From Enchytraeus crypticus (taxonomy: Eukaryota; Annelida; Clitellata; Enchytraeida; Enchytraeidae), in assembly GCA_905160935.1 (NCBI GenBank), contig CAJHZI010000794.1, positions 429,001 through 493,000 on the forward strand: 64,000 nt of DNA, given 5' to 3'. Of this stretch, positions 11,366-22,559 are shown piece by piece. The position numbers and the translations under genes were made by a program. Every line of letters begins with the position of its first letter. Position 1 is the stretch's first letter. The notes beneath the pieces were generated by a model that was not told where the DNA came from, searched no databases, and saw nothing but the letters and a program-made list of their open reading frames with translations.

Positions 11366-12374
11366 ATACTCTTCTCAATATTGTTTATAATCTATACCAG
11401 GATGCGTATTTTTGGGCTAAAGTGTCAGAAGCTCTATCGTACTCAAACCTATTTCTATTAGTTTCGTCACATAACGAGTAACAGAAACAATATGATAATT
11501 AACCGAAATCTATGTTTAAATTTGTTCTTCTATACATGTCAGACGTCGTCAGACGATTACTGTAACGATTTTGAACAGAAATGGCGCCCGTAATGTTGTC
11601 ATGTCATATAAAATGTACTGGCACAAGAAGCATGGAGATCTTAAGAGATTGGGAGCAAAGTTGAAGACACGAGCTGCGAGCTTCTATAACAAAAACAACT
11701 TCAATAGAGCAAAGAAATCGAGGGGTAAGAAAAATATAGGATTAAATTTCCTATGCACAATCTTGGAGGCACAAAATTACAATTTAAAATAATTAAAAGC
11801 TTTTGTGAATACATGAAATTGCCGCTGCACTTAGCGTTTAACTTTCCCAAATGTTGTTAAGGTATGGGCCTAGCTGGAAAACTTCGCATTTCTGGAAGAA
11901 GGGGATGGATTTCAAGAAGAGTTTGCTTTAAACCACCTTCTCATCAGCGACACGGGATAGTCGATGTGTGATAATACCCCGGGCTTCCCTTGAAGCGCTT
12001 TCTTCTACACGTTGTGCCAAAACTATTTTGCTATGAGAAAATTGTCTACGCTTTCTCTTGCGACATACTTGGAAATGCGGGGTTTTTGGATTTTTTTGTT
12101 ATACTGAATGGGCCTTAGAATGAATCCCAGGCAAATTCTATTCAATTAATTAATTTTTCCATTAATGCGTCGCAGACAACTATTTTAAAAATTTCAAATG
12201 TGAAATTAAGCAGCTGACCGCTTTAGAAATTTGAACTCAGCATTAATTCGCTTTAACACATTTCAATCTGCAGCCCGCAGTGATATTAGAATTCTACATA
12301 CGATGTTTAGGCGAGGCGATTCAATCAGGTCGAGTTAAATGTGTGACCCGCCTCACGCCCTTCCCTTCTCAGCC
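10801..12374. other. No recognisable gene
   Basis: TA microsatellite, one unrecognised frame and unclassified sequence. Confidence 0.45.
11571..11792 (+). other. Unrecognised short open frame
   Basis: A 73-codon open stretch rich in Lys, Arg and Asn, starting at TTG rather than ATG. I recognise no domain. It could be an exon of an unknown gene or a chance frame; chance is more likely. Confidence 0.12.
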
Positions 12375-12640
12375 GTGCTTGGCCCTGCCTGGTCCTGCTT
12401 GGTCCTGCCTAGCCCTGCCTGGTCCTGCCTGGTCCTGCCTGGTCCTGCCTGGTCCTGCCTGGTCCTGCCTGGTCCTGCCTGGTCCTGCCTGGTCCTGCCT
12501 GGTCCTGCCTGGTCCTGCCTGGTCCTGCCTGGTCCTGCCTGGTCCTGCCTGGTCCTGCCTGATCCTGCCTGGTCCTGCCTGGTCCTGCCTGGCCCTGCCT
12601 GACCCTGCCTGGTCTTGCCTGGCCCTACCCGGTCACCGGC
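12375..12640. repeat. 10-bp minisatellite (GGTCCTGCCT)
   Basis: About 26 copies, nearly uniform in the centre. Because 10 is not a multiple of three, all frames translate to the same AWSCLVLPGP-type peptide. Confidence 0.93.
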
Positions 12641-13039
12641 CAGAGATCTAACAGTTTAACCTACGTCACCCTCGCCCTATCCTCCCAATCGGCAGTAAAT
12701 CCTTCCCGCGGGCAAATAAAGCCGACACTTAGAAAACCTGTTAGCATAGGAGATTAAACCCGGTGACACGGATTCCACAAGTCCCGTCCTGCAAGAAACT
12801 AATTTAAGAAATGCAGTTGAATGTGAAAATCCTATCTGAACCTTTGCAGACGCGACGGTGTTGTGTAAGTGAAGATGAGGAGAATGTTAACTGTTACAGT
12901 CGTAGTTAAATTAAAAGGAATATTAACTTGCTTTGGTGACCTTTGCTGACTACTAAGCCAATTATAAATTTCTTTTGTCATTGAAAACAAAAATTATTTT
13001 TCAAATTGTGGATCATGACGAAAGAAAATCCCAGTGGAA

Positions 13040-13049
13040 AATTCCATAG

Positions 13050-13082
<33 letters not shown>

Positions 13083-13165
13083 AAATCACTCAATCAATCA
13101 ACCAACCAATCAATCAATCAATCAAAAAGAATTTAACGTCCGATTCTTCGCCATAAGGCAATGTC
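13040..13165 (-). mobile_element. LINE 3' tail, same family as 8255-8705, with (TTGA)n end
   Basis: On the minus strand it reads GTCCCTGACATTGCCTTATG, then GGACGTTAAA and a GATT run. This matches the 3' end of the LINE at 8255-8705. Only the tail is present. Confidence 0.6.
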
Positions 13166-13169
13166 AGGG

Positions 13170-13400
13170 ACATAAACGTAGTCATAGGTGGGTCGGGATC
13201 ATACGTGGGTCGTGATCACAAGTGGGTCGTGATCATAGGTGGGTCGTGATCACAGGTTGGTCGTGATCACAAGTGGGTCGTGATCAAGGTAGGTCTTGAT
13301 CACAGGTGGGTCGTGATCACAGGTGGGTCGTTTGTCACTAAAGTTGGTCATGGTAACAGATGGGTCGGGTCTTAAGCACACGTGTGTCGAGGTCACGTAG
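13170..13400. repeat. 17-bp minisatellite
   Basis: Units of AGGTGGGTCGTGATCAC, decaying to the right. Confidence 0.85.
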
Positions 13401-13829
13401 GCTGAAAATCATGAAGTCACAGAATTGATCCACATGAAGCTGTTTTAAACTGGCTATAAAGCTTGCTATGCTAAACTTTGACCACTGATGTAAAAGTTAT
13501 TTCTAGTGATGACGGTAGTTTAAATTATTTATAGATATCCCAAAGCGACTTCAAAACGCATTTAGACATAAACTTAAGCAAGTTTCTTTTTATCCACATA
13601 TTGCTTTAACTGAATTCGCCTTCTCAGTCAGTTATCGGGTATTTTGTAAAGCGAGCATACGTACATATTTAATTCACAACTTGCAGGTGTTCTTGGACAT
13701 TTTATACCTTTTAATAGAGCCTGGGTTCCGTTTGTAAAATATTGAAAACAGAATCGTAATAAATGATAATGACTTCTAGTTTCTTAGCTCAATCCTGTGC
13801 AAATCTCAATGACTATCTAGATATTTTTA

Positions 13830-14049
13830 GAATGTCTCAATAGCGTAGGGGTAACGTCATGAAGTTTTAAATAACAGATCCTGAGGTGAATTGAATTCTT
13901 GTGTCTTTCGAATCCCAGCCGCGCTGTTAAAAAAGCGCTGATAATCCCAGCCGCCCTTTAAAGAATAAACTTGATCCCCACGGGTTTGTTGGCTTGACAT
14001 TTGAAACCAGGCCTCGTGATTCTGAGGCGCCCGCTCTGTTGATGCGCCA
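13830..14049 (+). mobile_element. Second tRNA-derived SINE family
   Basis: Starts ATGTCTCAATAGCGTAGGGG (A-box-like) and has TTTCGAATCCCAGCCGCGCT (B-box-like) about 65 bases later. The same sequence, better preserved, lies on the minus strand at 41985-42135. Confidence 0.7.
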
Positions 14050-14120
14050 AACACGGCCCGAAAAGCTGACTTTATTCTAGAACATAAATTCTATAATAAA
14101 GTCAGTTTTGAGACCGTGTT
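14050..14120. repeat. Hairpin with about 17-bp core arms and matching outer segments
   Basis: Core arms 14066-14082 and 14089-14105 (CTGACTTTATT.TAGAA) have one mismatch. Outer AAAA/TTTT and ACACGG/CCGTGT segments also pair. Confidence 0.8.
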
Positions 14121-14149
14121 AGGAATATTTGCCCGCATTATGGTCGTTG

Positions 14150-14404
14150 CAGTTACAAGTACTTGGAACTAGTAGCCAAGTGGCTTTGCTCACAAGCCTC
14201 ATAAGTGAAAGGTCAGCAGTTCGAATTATCGTCGAAGTATCTAGACCCCGCGGGGATCCCGCAGGGCTCCAGCGGGTAGGGTCCCCGTGCAGTTTTCGCC
14301 TAACAACCCAATCTCTGGATACAAAACATACGTTAAATTTAAAGTACAGTTTGTACCTCAACTTAACCTTGAGCTCCGAAATTTTGAGGTCTAAAATCTC
14401 GTAA
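14150..14404 (+). mobile_element. Possible tRNA(Ser/Leu)-like SINE
   Basis: Contains GTAGCCAAGTGGCTTTGCTC, resembling an A-box, and GTCAGCAGTTCGAATTATCG, resembling a B-box, with a long-arm-like spacing. No second copy was recognised in the window. Confidence 0.35.
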
Positions 14405-14957
14405 AATGTTGTTTCTGAAACAGTCGATAACTCTGCCCCGGAGCTTCTAAGCTTCAGACAAGATTTTACAAATTTAATCATTTCAACGGATCAATCGAGT
14501 GGCTGAAATACATAGAACTCTAGAACATGTCGCTAACCTGAGCTCCATGGTTCGTCTAAAGTGTCGAAAACTTGCTTTAAATTATAATATTAAGCTTCTA
14601 CGATAACGATATGAATTCCAAGACAGGACATTGGAATCATAAATAGCATTCTATAAATATTGTTGTTACTCTAAATGAATGATTATTACACTGTTATGAG
14701 TGGCTAATACGCGTAATGAATGGCTATTAAACTAAACGAGTGGTTATTACATTTTACTGAGTGGCTATTGTGTTATTCTTGAAATAAAACATTATTTTTA
14801 ACCACCGTTCCAAGATATGCCAGTTTGCAGCTTGTATTTAATACTTTGTACCTATTTTCAAGCAATTCTTCTATTCTAAAGTCTGAATCGGTAGCATGTT
14901 GGAAAGTTATCCGCCTGCAAAAGCAGTAGTTGCATGATTCCAGTGCTCTTCCTGTCA

Positions 14958-15012
14958 TTGGCTAGCTTTCGAGTGAGGAAACTGACGTTAAACTGAGTTT
15001 TAATCTTTAGCC
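14958..15012 (+). mobile_element. SINE family A tail fragment
   Basis: Only GCTTTCGAGTGAGGAAACTG and ACGTTAAACTGAG remain. Confidence 0.55.
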
Positions 15013-15549
15013 TTTATCCAAACTTCAACGCCCGTTCTAGAAAGTACCTGATGCTGTTTGAGATTTCTCCGTGAAATGTCATGTAAGGCGTAAAGTAATA
15101 TCTAAACGTGTTTACGCTTATCCCACGCTAACTCTATACGTTTAATTTAATGCAGAAAAACTGTCAGAGCGGCGTAGATTTGGTATTACGACGAATTTTT
15201 CGTGTCTACGTAGAATTTAAGTGTATCCGGCACTGTAATCCGGGTAAACCCTCTACAGTGTCAGCAGCCGGTGCAGCACTAATTGATAGATCGATTTTCT
15301 CTTAGAAGTATTTCCTCTTCTTGTGTCTCAAGCGAAAAACACTGTCTCGCATTTGTTCACGTCCGTGTTTGTGAGCCGCCTAGTAACGAAATAAATCTGC
15401 ATTCCAGCGAATATACAGTACAGTATAGTGGGCGAGCTAGCGTGGGACTCCTGCCTTAAACTGCGCCCTTATAAGTGAATTTTGGACTGATTATCTGGAT
15501 TTAGGAATTTTTTTGCACCGTTTTTGGACCTTCTTCATGCTCGCCGGCT

Positions 15550-15640
15550 TGATTTTGTTTCAATAGTGCTCGATGCTGTCATTGATGACTGTAGCACTCT
15601 AATTGTTATTATTATTATTATTATTATTATAATTAATTAA
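15550..15640 (+). mobile_element. Solo hairpin tail of the LINE at 22560-23456
   Basis: TAGTGCTCGATGCTGTCATT, then GTAGCACTCTAATTGTTATT and an ATT run. Same tail as the minus-strand LINE at 22560, without coding sequence. Confidence 0.65.
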
Positions 15641-16059
15641 TTAATGTGAGACCGTATTTATGATGTTGACTACGTAGTTGAACTTGAAGCTAAGATTAGA
15701 GAAATGTTATAACCATTCTATCAGCCTGATAGCATAATTCTAATATAACGGACTAGAGCGGATTTCCTTTGGTAATAAAATTTAATGTTGTCTCTGCAAT
15801 CTGAACTATGAAGTCTAAAGCGACTTACAGAAAGCTCTTGACCACGTGACGATGTTATGCATTTACGCATCGTTTACTGATGGAACGTTTATTGTCTGCT
15901 TTACGAGTAGGTTGGGTGAATATGGGCAACTTAATGATCAGATTGATTTATCAGCGTGATCATCAAATATTATATCGGAACTAAATCAAGCCTCCTTAAT
16001 TTCTCCTCTGTGGCTGCAAACATCGGTGTCAGCTTCGTTGCTTCGAAGAGAATCGAAGA

Positions 16060-16310
16060 ATGATAATTTTCACAGATTTCTTGTTATCTACATGGACGAT
16101 GATAACTTTCATTGGTGGGTATTTGCATAGAAAATGATAATTTTAATTTCTTGTTATTTGCATAGAAGATAATCATTTAATTTCTTGTTATTTGCATAGA
16201 GGATGATAATTTTAATTTCTTGTTATTTGCATAAAAGATGACAATTTTTAATAGATCTCTACTTGCTTGAAAGATGATAACGTTTCATTGATTTCTAGTT
16301 ATTCTCATAC
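16060..16310. repeat. About 38-bp degenerate minisatellite
   Basis: Six units with TTTCTTGTTATTTGCATAGA and GATGATAATTTT. Confidence 0.75.
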
Positions 16311-16743
16311 TGTATCCGTTGCCGAGCGTAATATCTTTATTTCGTAATCTAATCCTAAAAAGATTTAAGAACTGCAAGAAACAGCTACAGGAATTCAGTT
16401 AGCGAATTTTCCAAAAACGAAACATCTCCAGCAACGAAATAATTCTCTTGACCGTCTTTCTTTTCCGCCAAATTCATCAACCGCCCATTGTAATCTAACA
16501 TAAATAATAAGTTGTATTGTCGTTACGATCTCTCTCTAGATTCAATTATTTTGTCATGGTTTTCTATTCGGTTCGTTGGCTCAGGAAACAAGCGAGATAT
16601 GTGTGTTTTGACGGGTAGGTTATCTCGTACGGCGGACGTCTTTAATTAGTCGTTACGAGCGGACACCGCTGTGAGATTAAAAGCTAAAGTTATTAGAGTG
16701 ACGTGATCGTCAGTCAACCAAAGCAGGGGACGCTAGAGAGTAG

Positions 16744-16994
16744 CGGCTAGATGGTCACTAAGTTGGACAGAACTATTTGCATCATCGAGGGCTCTTGTTT
16801 TGAGTCACTTTTTATTCTTTTAAGTTTTACTAAATTTTGCTAATTTCATACGAATATGTTTAGCGTTAGAGTAAAGGGTAGAGGTTAGGGAAAGTTTAAA
16901 AAGTTACATTAAAATTACAACTTCTCGCAGATGATGTAAACAAGTGCCCGCGATGATGCAAATAATTCTGTCCTAATAGGTGACCATCTAACCG
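16744..16994. mobile_element. MITE-like element with 54-bp terminal inverted repeats
   Basis: The left arm (16744-16797) begins CGGCTAGATGGTCAC and continues GGACAGAA..ATTTGCATCATCG. The right arm (16941-16994) is its reverse complement with about ten mismatches by eye. The total is about 251 bp, AT-rich inside, with no ORF. No clear target duplication was found, so the class is open. Confidence 0.7.
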
Positions 16995-17214
16995 TACGTC
17001 CACTAGAGGGCGGCTACTAGCAAACAACTGATATAACGGGCTCCGATAACTCTGGCTGTTTGAAGTCTTTTTTTAAATCGCTCGTGCTTTCTGCTTGTTA
17101 AGTTTTTCTATTTGATTGTATGTCTGGTGCGTGGTCAACTAGATAGATTAGTTTGTAACCTCTTTGATGATCTTGTGTGTATATTATTGTATCTTTTGAA
17201 TTTGTTTGAAAATA

Positions 17215-17297
17215 ATCATCTCTCTCTCCTCTCTCTATATCCATCTTTTTATTTATCTCTCTCTCCCCCGCTCTCTCTCTCTCTCTATCCCTCTTTT

Positions 17298-17338
<41 letters not shown>

Positions 17339-17380
17339 ATCAATCTTTTTAGTTCTCTGTCTCTCGCTCTCTCTATCTTA
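17215..17380. repeat. CT-rich microsatellite
   Basis: Long interrupted (CT)n. Similar tracts occur at 6118-6145, 28478-28500, 36596-36648, 53452-53482 and 58432-58545. Confidence 0.9.
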
Positions 17381-17684
17381 GGTTTTGTTAACTCAATTAG
17401 AGGTGTACGAGATTCCTGCGACAAATGATAATGCGATAACATGATAATTAAGAAATATTACTAGTTAATGTAGTGACAAAAATATTTAAATTACTAATGA
17501 GTATTGGAACCATATAATTGACTAATCATATATTTAAAATATAGGCTATAACTCATGTAATTTCTAAATATATAAAGGTCTCTAGTCGAGGCCTGTTACC
17601 TCAATCAACTACCTAGACTAATTAACTTAATGGCAATCCTATGGATTCCATTAACTTGCTGATGCGCAGTAAAGTTTTTCGTAC

Positions 17685-17790
17685 AGCTACAGCTAAAGTC
17701 AAGTTCAACGTCAGTTTCCTGCTCGATAGCAAGCAGTAACAAGGATGACAATGGATTTGAAACCTGCACTAACTGATCCGCCGTCAAATG
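17685..17790 (-). mobile_element. tRNA-derived SINE, family A (diverged)
   Basis: Minus-strand copy: AACGTCAGTTTCCTGCTCGA followed by GGATTTGAAACCTGCACTAA and TGATCCGCCGTC on the + strand. Confidence 0.65.
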
Positions 17791-19043
17791 TCTATTTACT
17801 TATTCAATTCTGATGATAAAACTAATATTTCGATAGTATTATAGTAATAGTACTATAATGCAATTAGAACTAAATTTAATAGTATTAATATTTAAGTTAA
17901 TAGCATTTAAATCAATATAACGGTATTTAACTTTAATCCACTTCTAAATTTATTATTTTATTATGAAAAATGTCATAGTACAATACTAAAATTCCGCAGA
18001 AAACCAGAGTCTAATGGACTTCTATAGTCGAGACTGCATTTCATTAGCGGTAAGGTCGACGGTAAGGTCGCCAGTTCCACGCGTTCAGCTGGATCAGACG
18101 CTAAATCTCTGCTAGGCCCAAAATCCAGTAATAGAACTTTGAAAATGTATATATCATTGTATTTTTTCTCAAAATATAATGATAAGTAAATCACATCTGA
18201 TTATGAATTAGACAGTAGAAAGGTTGTTAACAACGAATCGTTGCCTGTTGTTGCTGAAGACAACGAGCTCAGGTTATTATGTTGCCTCTGACTGGGGCGG
18301 ATCAAGAAAATTATTTTCGGGAGGTTGGCCAGAAAAATGTTTCATGACATTTTTAAAATTATGCAACCGTTTTATTAATGCTTCGAATGACTGAAATGAT
18401 TGACTATGATCGCCACCCCTTGAACCCTTAGACCACTGGTAAACGTCATTTTAAATGCCTTTTCGTATATGTACGTTCGTACATTTACATTTACTTATGT
18501 TCCTTATGTACCCTATGTCCTTATGCATATTCCATATGTACATTTACGTATATTTATTTTAATATATTTGTGCAATCTATGACACAACGTTGAAGTTAAA
18601 TAATTGCATAAATATTTCGAAAGGGTAGCATGGCCCCTTGGCCCCCCCCCCTGGATTCCCCACTGGCCTCTGACGGTGTCTATATCAGGGACGCTGGACT
18701 ACTCCTCCACTGCTGGATAGAGGACTAGGAGTGTTTGCTCTAATTAAGTCTCTTCCTGAAGAACCTCGTCCATATCATACACCGGGTAAGAACAGTGTGT
18801 GAGCTGATGCATCCAGGAGGTTCTATGGGCGTTGAACACCTGATAATATGGACCAACCGTACATGTTCGTAAGAGGTAATTCGTTGAGAAATTGCGATAA
18901 AGAATCGAAGAGATGTGATTGTAGAGTTATATTTCTTATTTCTTATAATTTTTTCCTGATATTTAGCAGTATAGGTTGCAACATTTTTAGGGCCAGGTTT
19001 TGTTCTTATTGCCTTCATTGCTAGTCTAAGCCATCATTGGTCC

Positions 19044-19087
<44 letters not shown>

Positions 19088-20289
19088 AAAACTTTGCTGT
19101 TGAATCTTTTCTGATTAAATTTAATAAAAGTAGTTTTGTTTGACCAAATTAGAGTTTGATAGATTGACTTATTAGTTAACAGGTGAACAATTACAATGAT
19201 ATAAGGTTTTAAAAATGAATGTGGTACATCTACTTGTAGTTAAGGCAGACTGTGTATGCGCATCTGCACACTTGCGGTACTGTAATTATGCTATACAGAC
19301 AATCACATATGCATGTATGCTCGTCATATTTACTATTATTATTGTTATTGTTGTTGTTTTTGTCGTCGTTGTTGTTGTTGTTCGCTAACAGGCCAACAAC
19401 CCTGACTATAAGTTCTCTTGCAATTTGGCGGGAGGGGAATTTAATCACTTTTTCTCAATCTACTAATCGCTTTACGATTTTAAGTGAATATTTCTATCTT
19501 TCTAATGACCTATAAACTCATTTTGTATTACATGAACTTTCAAAATCAAATTATAAAATTTAATTTTAAACTTCGATTTCTGTCCTATGTTGTATTCGTG
19601 TGGGTCAATATTGTTCAAAACATTTCGTTTGTTAAACACACACCTTAATTTATGCGATGTACAATATAATTTATATAATTCAACGCCTCCTTTGTACATT
19701 AAAATTTCTCTCTCAAGCATACATGCAATGTTTAGATTAAAGAATTAATCCTTAAGAACTATTAAAAATAAAGAAAGGCTGAAACTTCAACATGTAATTC
19801 TATATGATAGCGCCCAATACCTAATTGATGTTTAAAATTTCCCTCGTGGTATATTTCTGAAAATTATTTAAATTCCTCATTTAAGTTGATATCTAACTCA
19901 CTTGCTTCCTTTTCCGATAATTTTCCAAGATATTATTTCTTCCTTCGTAACAAATCACGTCATCTTTTCTCCATCTTCCTGGAGGTAACGTTCCGCCAGA
20001 GTCAATTAATCAAATTTTACAGCCGAAGCGATCCGCACTTCTGGAACAAAAGTCCCTCTCGGTGCGGTCACCCGTGGCTCTATTCTCCACTAATTATTCC
20101 ACTGCCGGCTCTTCAACACACACGAGTGTCCCAACTCGACCATTCTTATGTCGCTAGATAAATCCTCCGTCAGATGTCTCTGCAGGATGATAATCCAGTC
20201 ATCACGGATTCGTTATACGTTGTGTAACAAGATCAACAACATCCAGAAATCTAAGCCTTGGAACTGATGCGTGTTGCTGTTCTTGAACA
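17791..20289. other. No recognisable gene
   Basis: AT-rich. Frames up to about 90 codons on both strands show no domain. Includes TA and GTT microsatellites. Confidence 0.45.
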
Positions 20290-20536
20290 GAATTGTTACT
20301 GGTCGTAGTAATTGGTCGTAGTAACTGGTCGTAGTAATTGGTCGTAGTAACTGGTCGTAGTAATTGGTCGTAGTAACAGGTCGTAGTAATTGGTCGTAGT
20401 AACTGGTCGTAGTAATTGGTCGTAGTAACTGGTCGTAGTAATTGGTCGTAGTAACTGGTCGTAGTAATTGGTCGTAGTAACAGGTCGTAGTAATTGGTCG
20501 TAGTAACTGGTCGTAGTAATTGGTCGTAGTAACTGG
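20290..20536. repeat. 13-bp minisatellite with 26-bp higher-order period
   Basis: About 19 units of TGGTCGTAGTAAT and TGGTCGTAGTAAC, mostly alternating. Confidence 0.9.
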
Positions 20537-20599
20537 CCTCTCTTAGTTGTACCTTTCATACAGGGTGATTGATCTGTTCTCTTCAATTTCGCTGTGATG

Positions 20600-21555
20600 C
20601 TACGGTACTATGATACTCTGAAATTATGATACTATGATATTATGATACTCTGATATTATGATGCTCTGATATTATGATACTCTGATATTATGATACTCTG
20701 ATATTATGATACTCTGATATTATGATACTCTGATATTATGATACTCTGATATTATGATACTCTGATATTATGATACTCTGATATTATGATACTCTGATAT
20801 TATAATACAAAACTACGATACTATGATACTTTCATACTAAGATACAAAGATATTACGATACCTTTATATTATGATGCTATTATATTATGATATTAGGATA
20901 CTATGATACTATGATATGATAATACAATACTATGATACTATGATATTTTGATACCATGATACTACGATACTATGATGCTCTGATACTAAGATACTATGAT
21001 TTACAATATCTTGATATTATGAAGCTATTATACTGTGATATCCTGATACTATGATACTATGATAGTATGATACTACTATACTCTCTCTTTAGTGCACTGC
21101 CAAGTGGCAGGTTCAAGGTACATATTCATACTCAAAGTCTGCTTTCTCGCTCCATTAGAGCACTCCTTAGATAAACAAGTTAATCCCTTCACAAAGTCTA
21201 TGCCTTATCCATACCTTATGTAGCCTATAGCTTGGGAAAAACATGGCTTCTGAGGTGGATTCCCGTTGCCTTCCTCAGTTAGGTGGATTAATTGCCATTT
21301 AATCCGGGAGGAAAAATTTCATGGTGAGGTGGGTCCTTTCTTGCCATCCTCAGCTCCTGCCTTTAGTCGCCTCTTACGTACACGCGGCAGATTGTTTGCG
21401 GTTGCCTAATTCTGCAGTGGTCCAACCACACCCGAGCACAACACGGGATTGTTTGCGGTTGCCTAATTCTGCAGTGGTCCAACACTACGATACTATGACA
21501 CTATAATACCATGATACTATGATATTATTCTCCTATGATACTACGATATTTCGAT
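20600..21555. repeat. 16-bp GATA-type minisatellite, interrupted by a family B repeat
   Basis: Uniform TGATATTATGATACTC units to 20810, then degenerate GATACTATGATA sequence, interrupted at 21080-21482. Confidence 0.85.
21080..21482 (+). repeat. Dispersed repeat, family B, inserted in a minisatellite
   Basis: The longest copy. It interrupts the GATACTATGATA minisatellite, which resumes at 21483. It carries a duplicated stretch (GTTTGCGGTTGCCTAATTCT at 21395 and 21451). Confidence 0.75.
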
Positions 21556-22179
21556 GAGATACTGCACTAAAACTTGTCTTTAACTTCAGCCCAACCAATG
21601 TTCGCTTAGTTCTTCGATTTCTGTTCGACGTTTCAGCGTACTGCGCCAAACATCAAGAAATGCTAATAAAGTATTGAACGACTGCTACTCGAGAAGTCAT
21701 AGATATGTAGAGGTGCGAGAGCATTCTATTGTACGGACACGAATTCCATTATCCTCTTATTTCCAGATTCCTAATTACATTTTGATTAGGCGTCACAGTA
21801 TATTTCTCGTGCAATAAGAGGCTACTATGAAATGTACGACGTCATAAGTAAATAATATAATAGTACAATAATTAATCAACGCCAGGGGAAAGAAAAGGAA
21901 AACTATCACAGAAATACATTCGTTTCAGTATGAATTCTTTGTTATGATTTGATGAAAGAGTCACCTTGAATGAAGCGGACAATGCTTTTGGCGAAGAAAT
22001 GTTTTCTAGGAGATTCTGAAGGCAGGTTTTAATTAAGAATTTGTATCTTGAAGCACTTGAACTTGCCTTTTGGGAGATCAATAGTGATTGAAGACGCCAG
22101 ACTTACGTATTTATCGACTTTAAACGTATATAACATGATGAATAGTAATATCACACTCTATCTAGTATTCGTCCAAATG

Positions 22180-22475
22180 ATAGCTCTAAAGTACATATTC
22201 ATACTCAGAGTCTGCATTCACGGTCGTTTAAGTGCGCTCCAAAAATCAACAAGTTTATCCCTCTACAAAAGGCTATGCCTTATGTAATAACAACAATTAG
22301 AGTGCTACTGTCGTCTGCGACAACATCGAGGACATCTTTAGTCTATGGCTTGAAAAATATGGCTTCTGGGGTGGTTTTCTGTTGCCTTCCTCAGTTCTTG
22401 TAAAATCGCCTCTTACGAGATACGTGCAGTTAAAGGTTGGTCTATTCTTACCTGGATACAATACGGGATATTACA
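22180..22475 (+). repeat. Dispersed repeat, family B
   Basis: Landmarks AAGTACATATTCATACTCAG, TTTATCCCTCTACAAAAGGC, ATATGGCTTCTGGGGTGG and GGTTGGTCTATTCTTACC. A LINE tail (22280-22332) lies inside it. Confidence 0.7.
22280..22332 (-). mobile_element. Solo LINE hairpin tail
   Basis: Minus-strand copy of the same tail (ATTAGAGTGCTACTGTCGTC on the + strand), at the edge of a family B repeat and about 230 bp from the coding LINE. Confidence 0.6.
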
Positions 22476-22559
22476 CGTAAAAACACAAAGGTATAACACT
22501 CAATGGCGAAAAATCGGTAGAAAATTTTAGATGATGTAATGATCAAGATTAAATTGAAT

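Larger units (their letters stand above)
12641..13829. other. No recognisable gene outside listed repeats
   Basis: Unclassified DNA around the LINE tail and the 17-bp minisatellite. Confidence 0.45.
15013..17214. other. No recognisable gene outside listed elements
   Basis: Holds a LINE tail, the 38-bp minisatellite and the MITE-like element; the rest is unclassified. Confidence 0.45.

Noticed and set aside
12280..12651. Proline/cysteine-rich protein (AWSCLVLPGP repeats)
   Set aside because: Any frame of a stop-free 10-bp repeat gives this peptide.
17098..17442. Arg/Glu-rich coiled-coil protein (RERERE)
   Set aside because: Translation of a CT microsatellite. The same applies to the GA tracts at 24193-24423, 36471-36677 and 58389-58634.
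18740..19018. Minus-strand 92-codon ORF
   Set aside because: No recognisable domain, no codon or splice evidence; consistent with chance.
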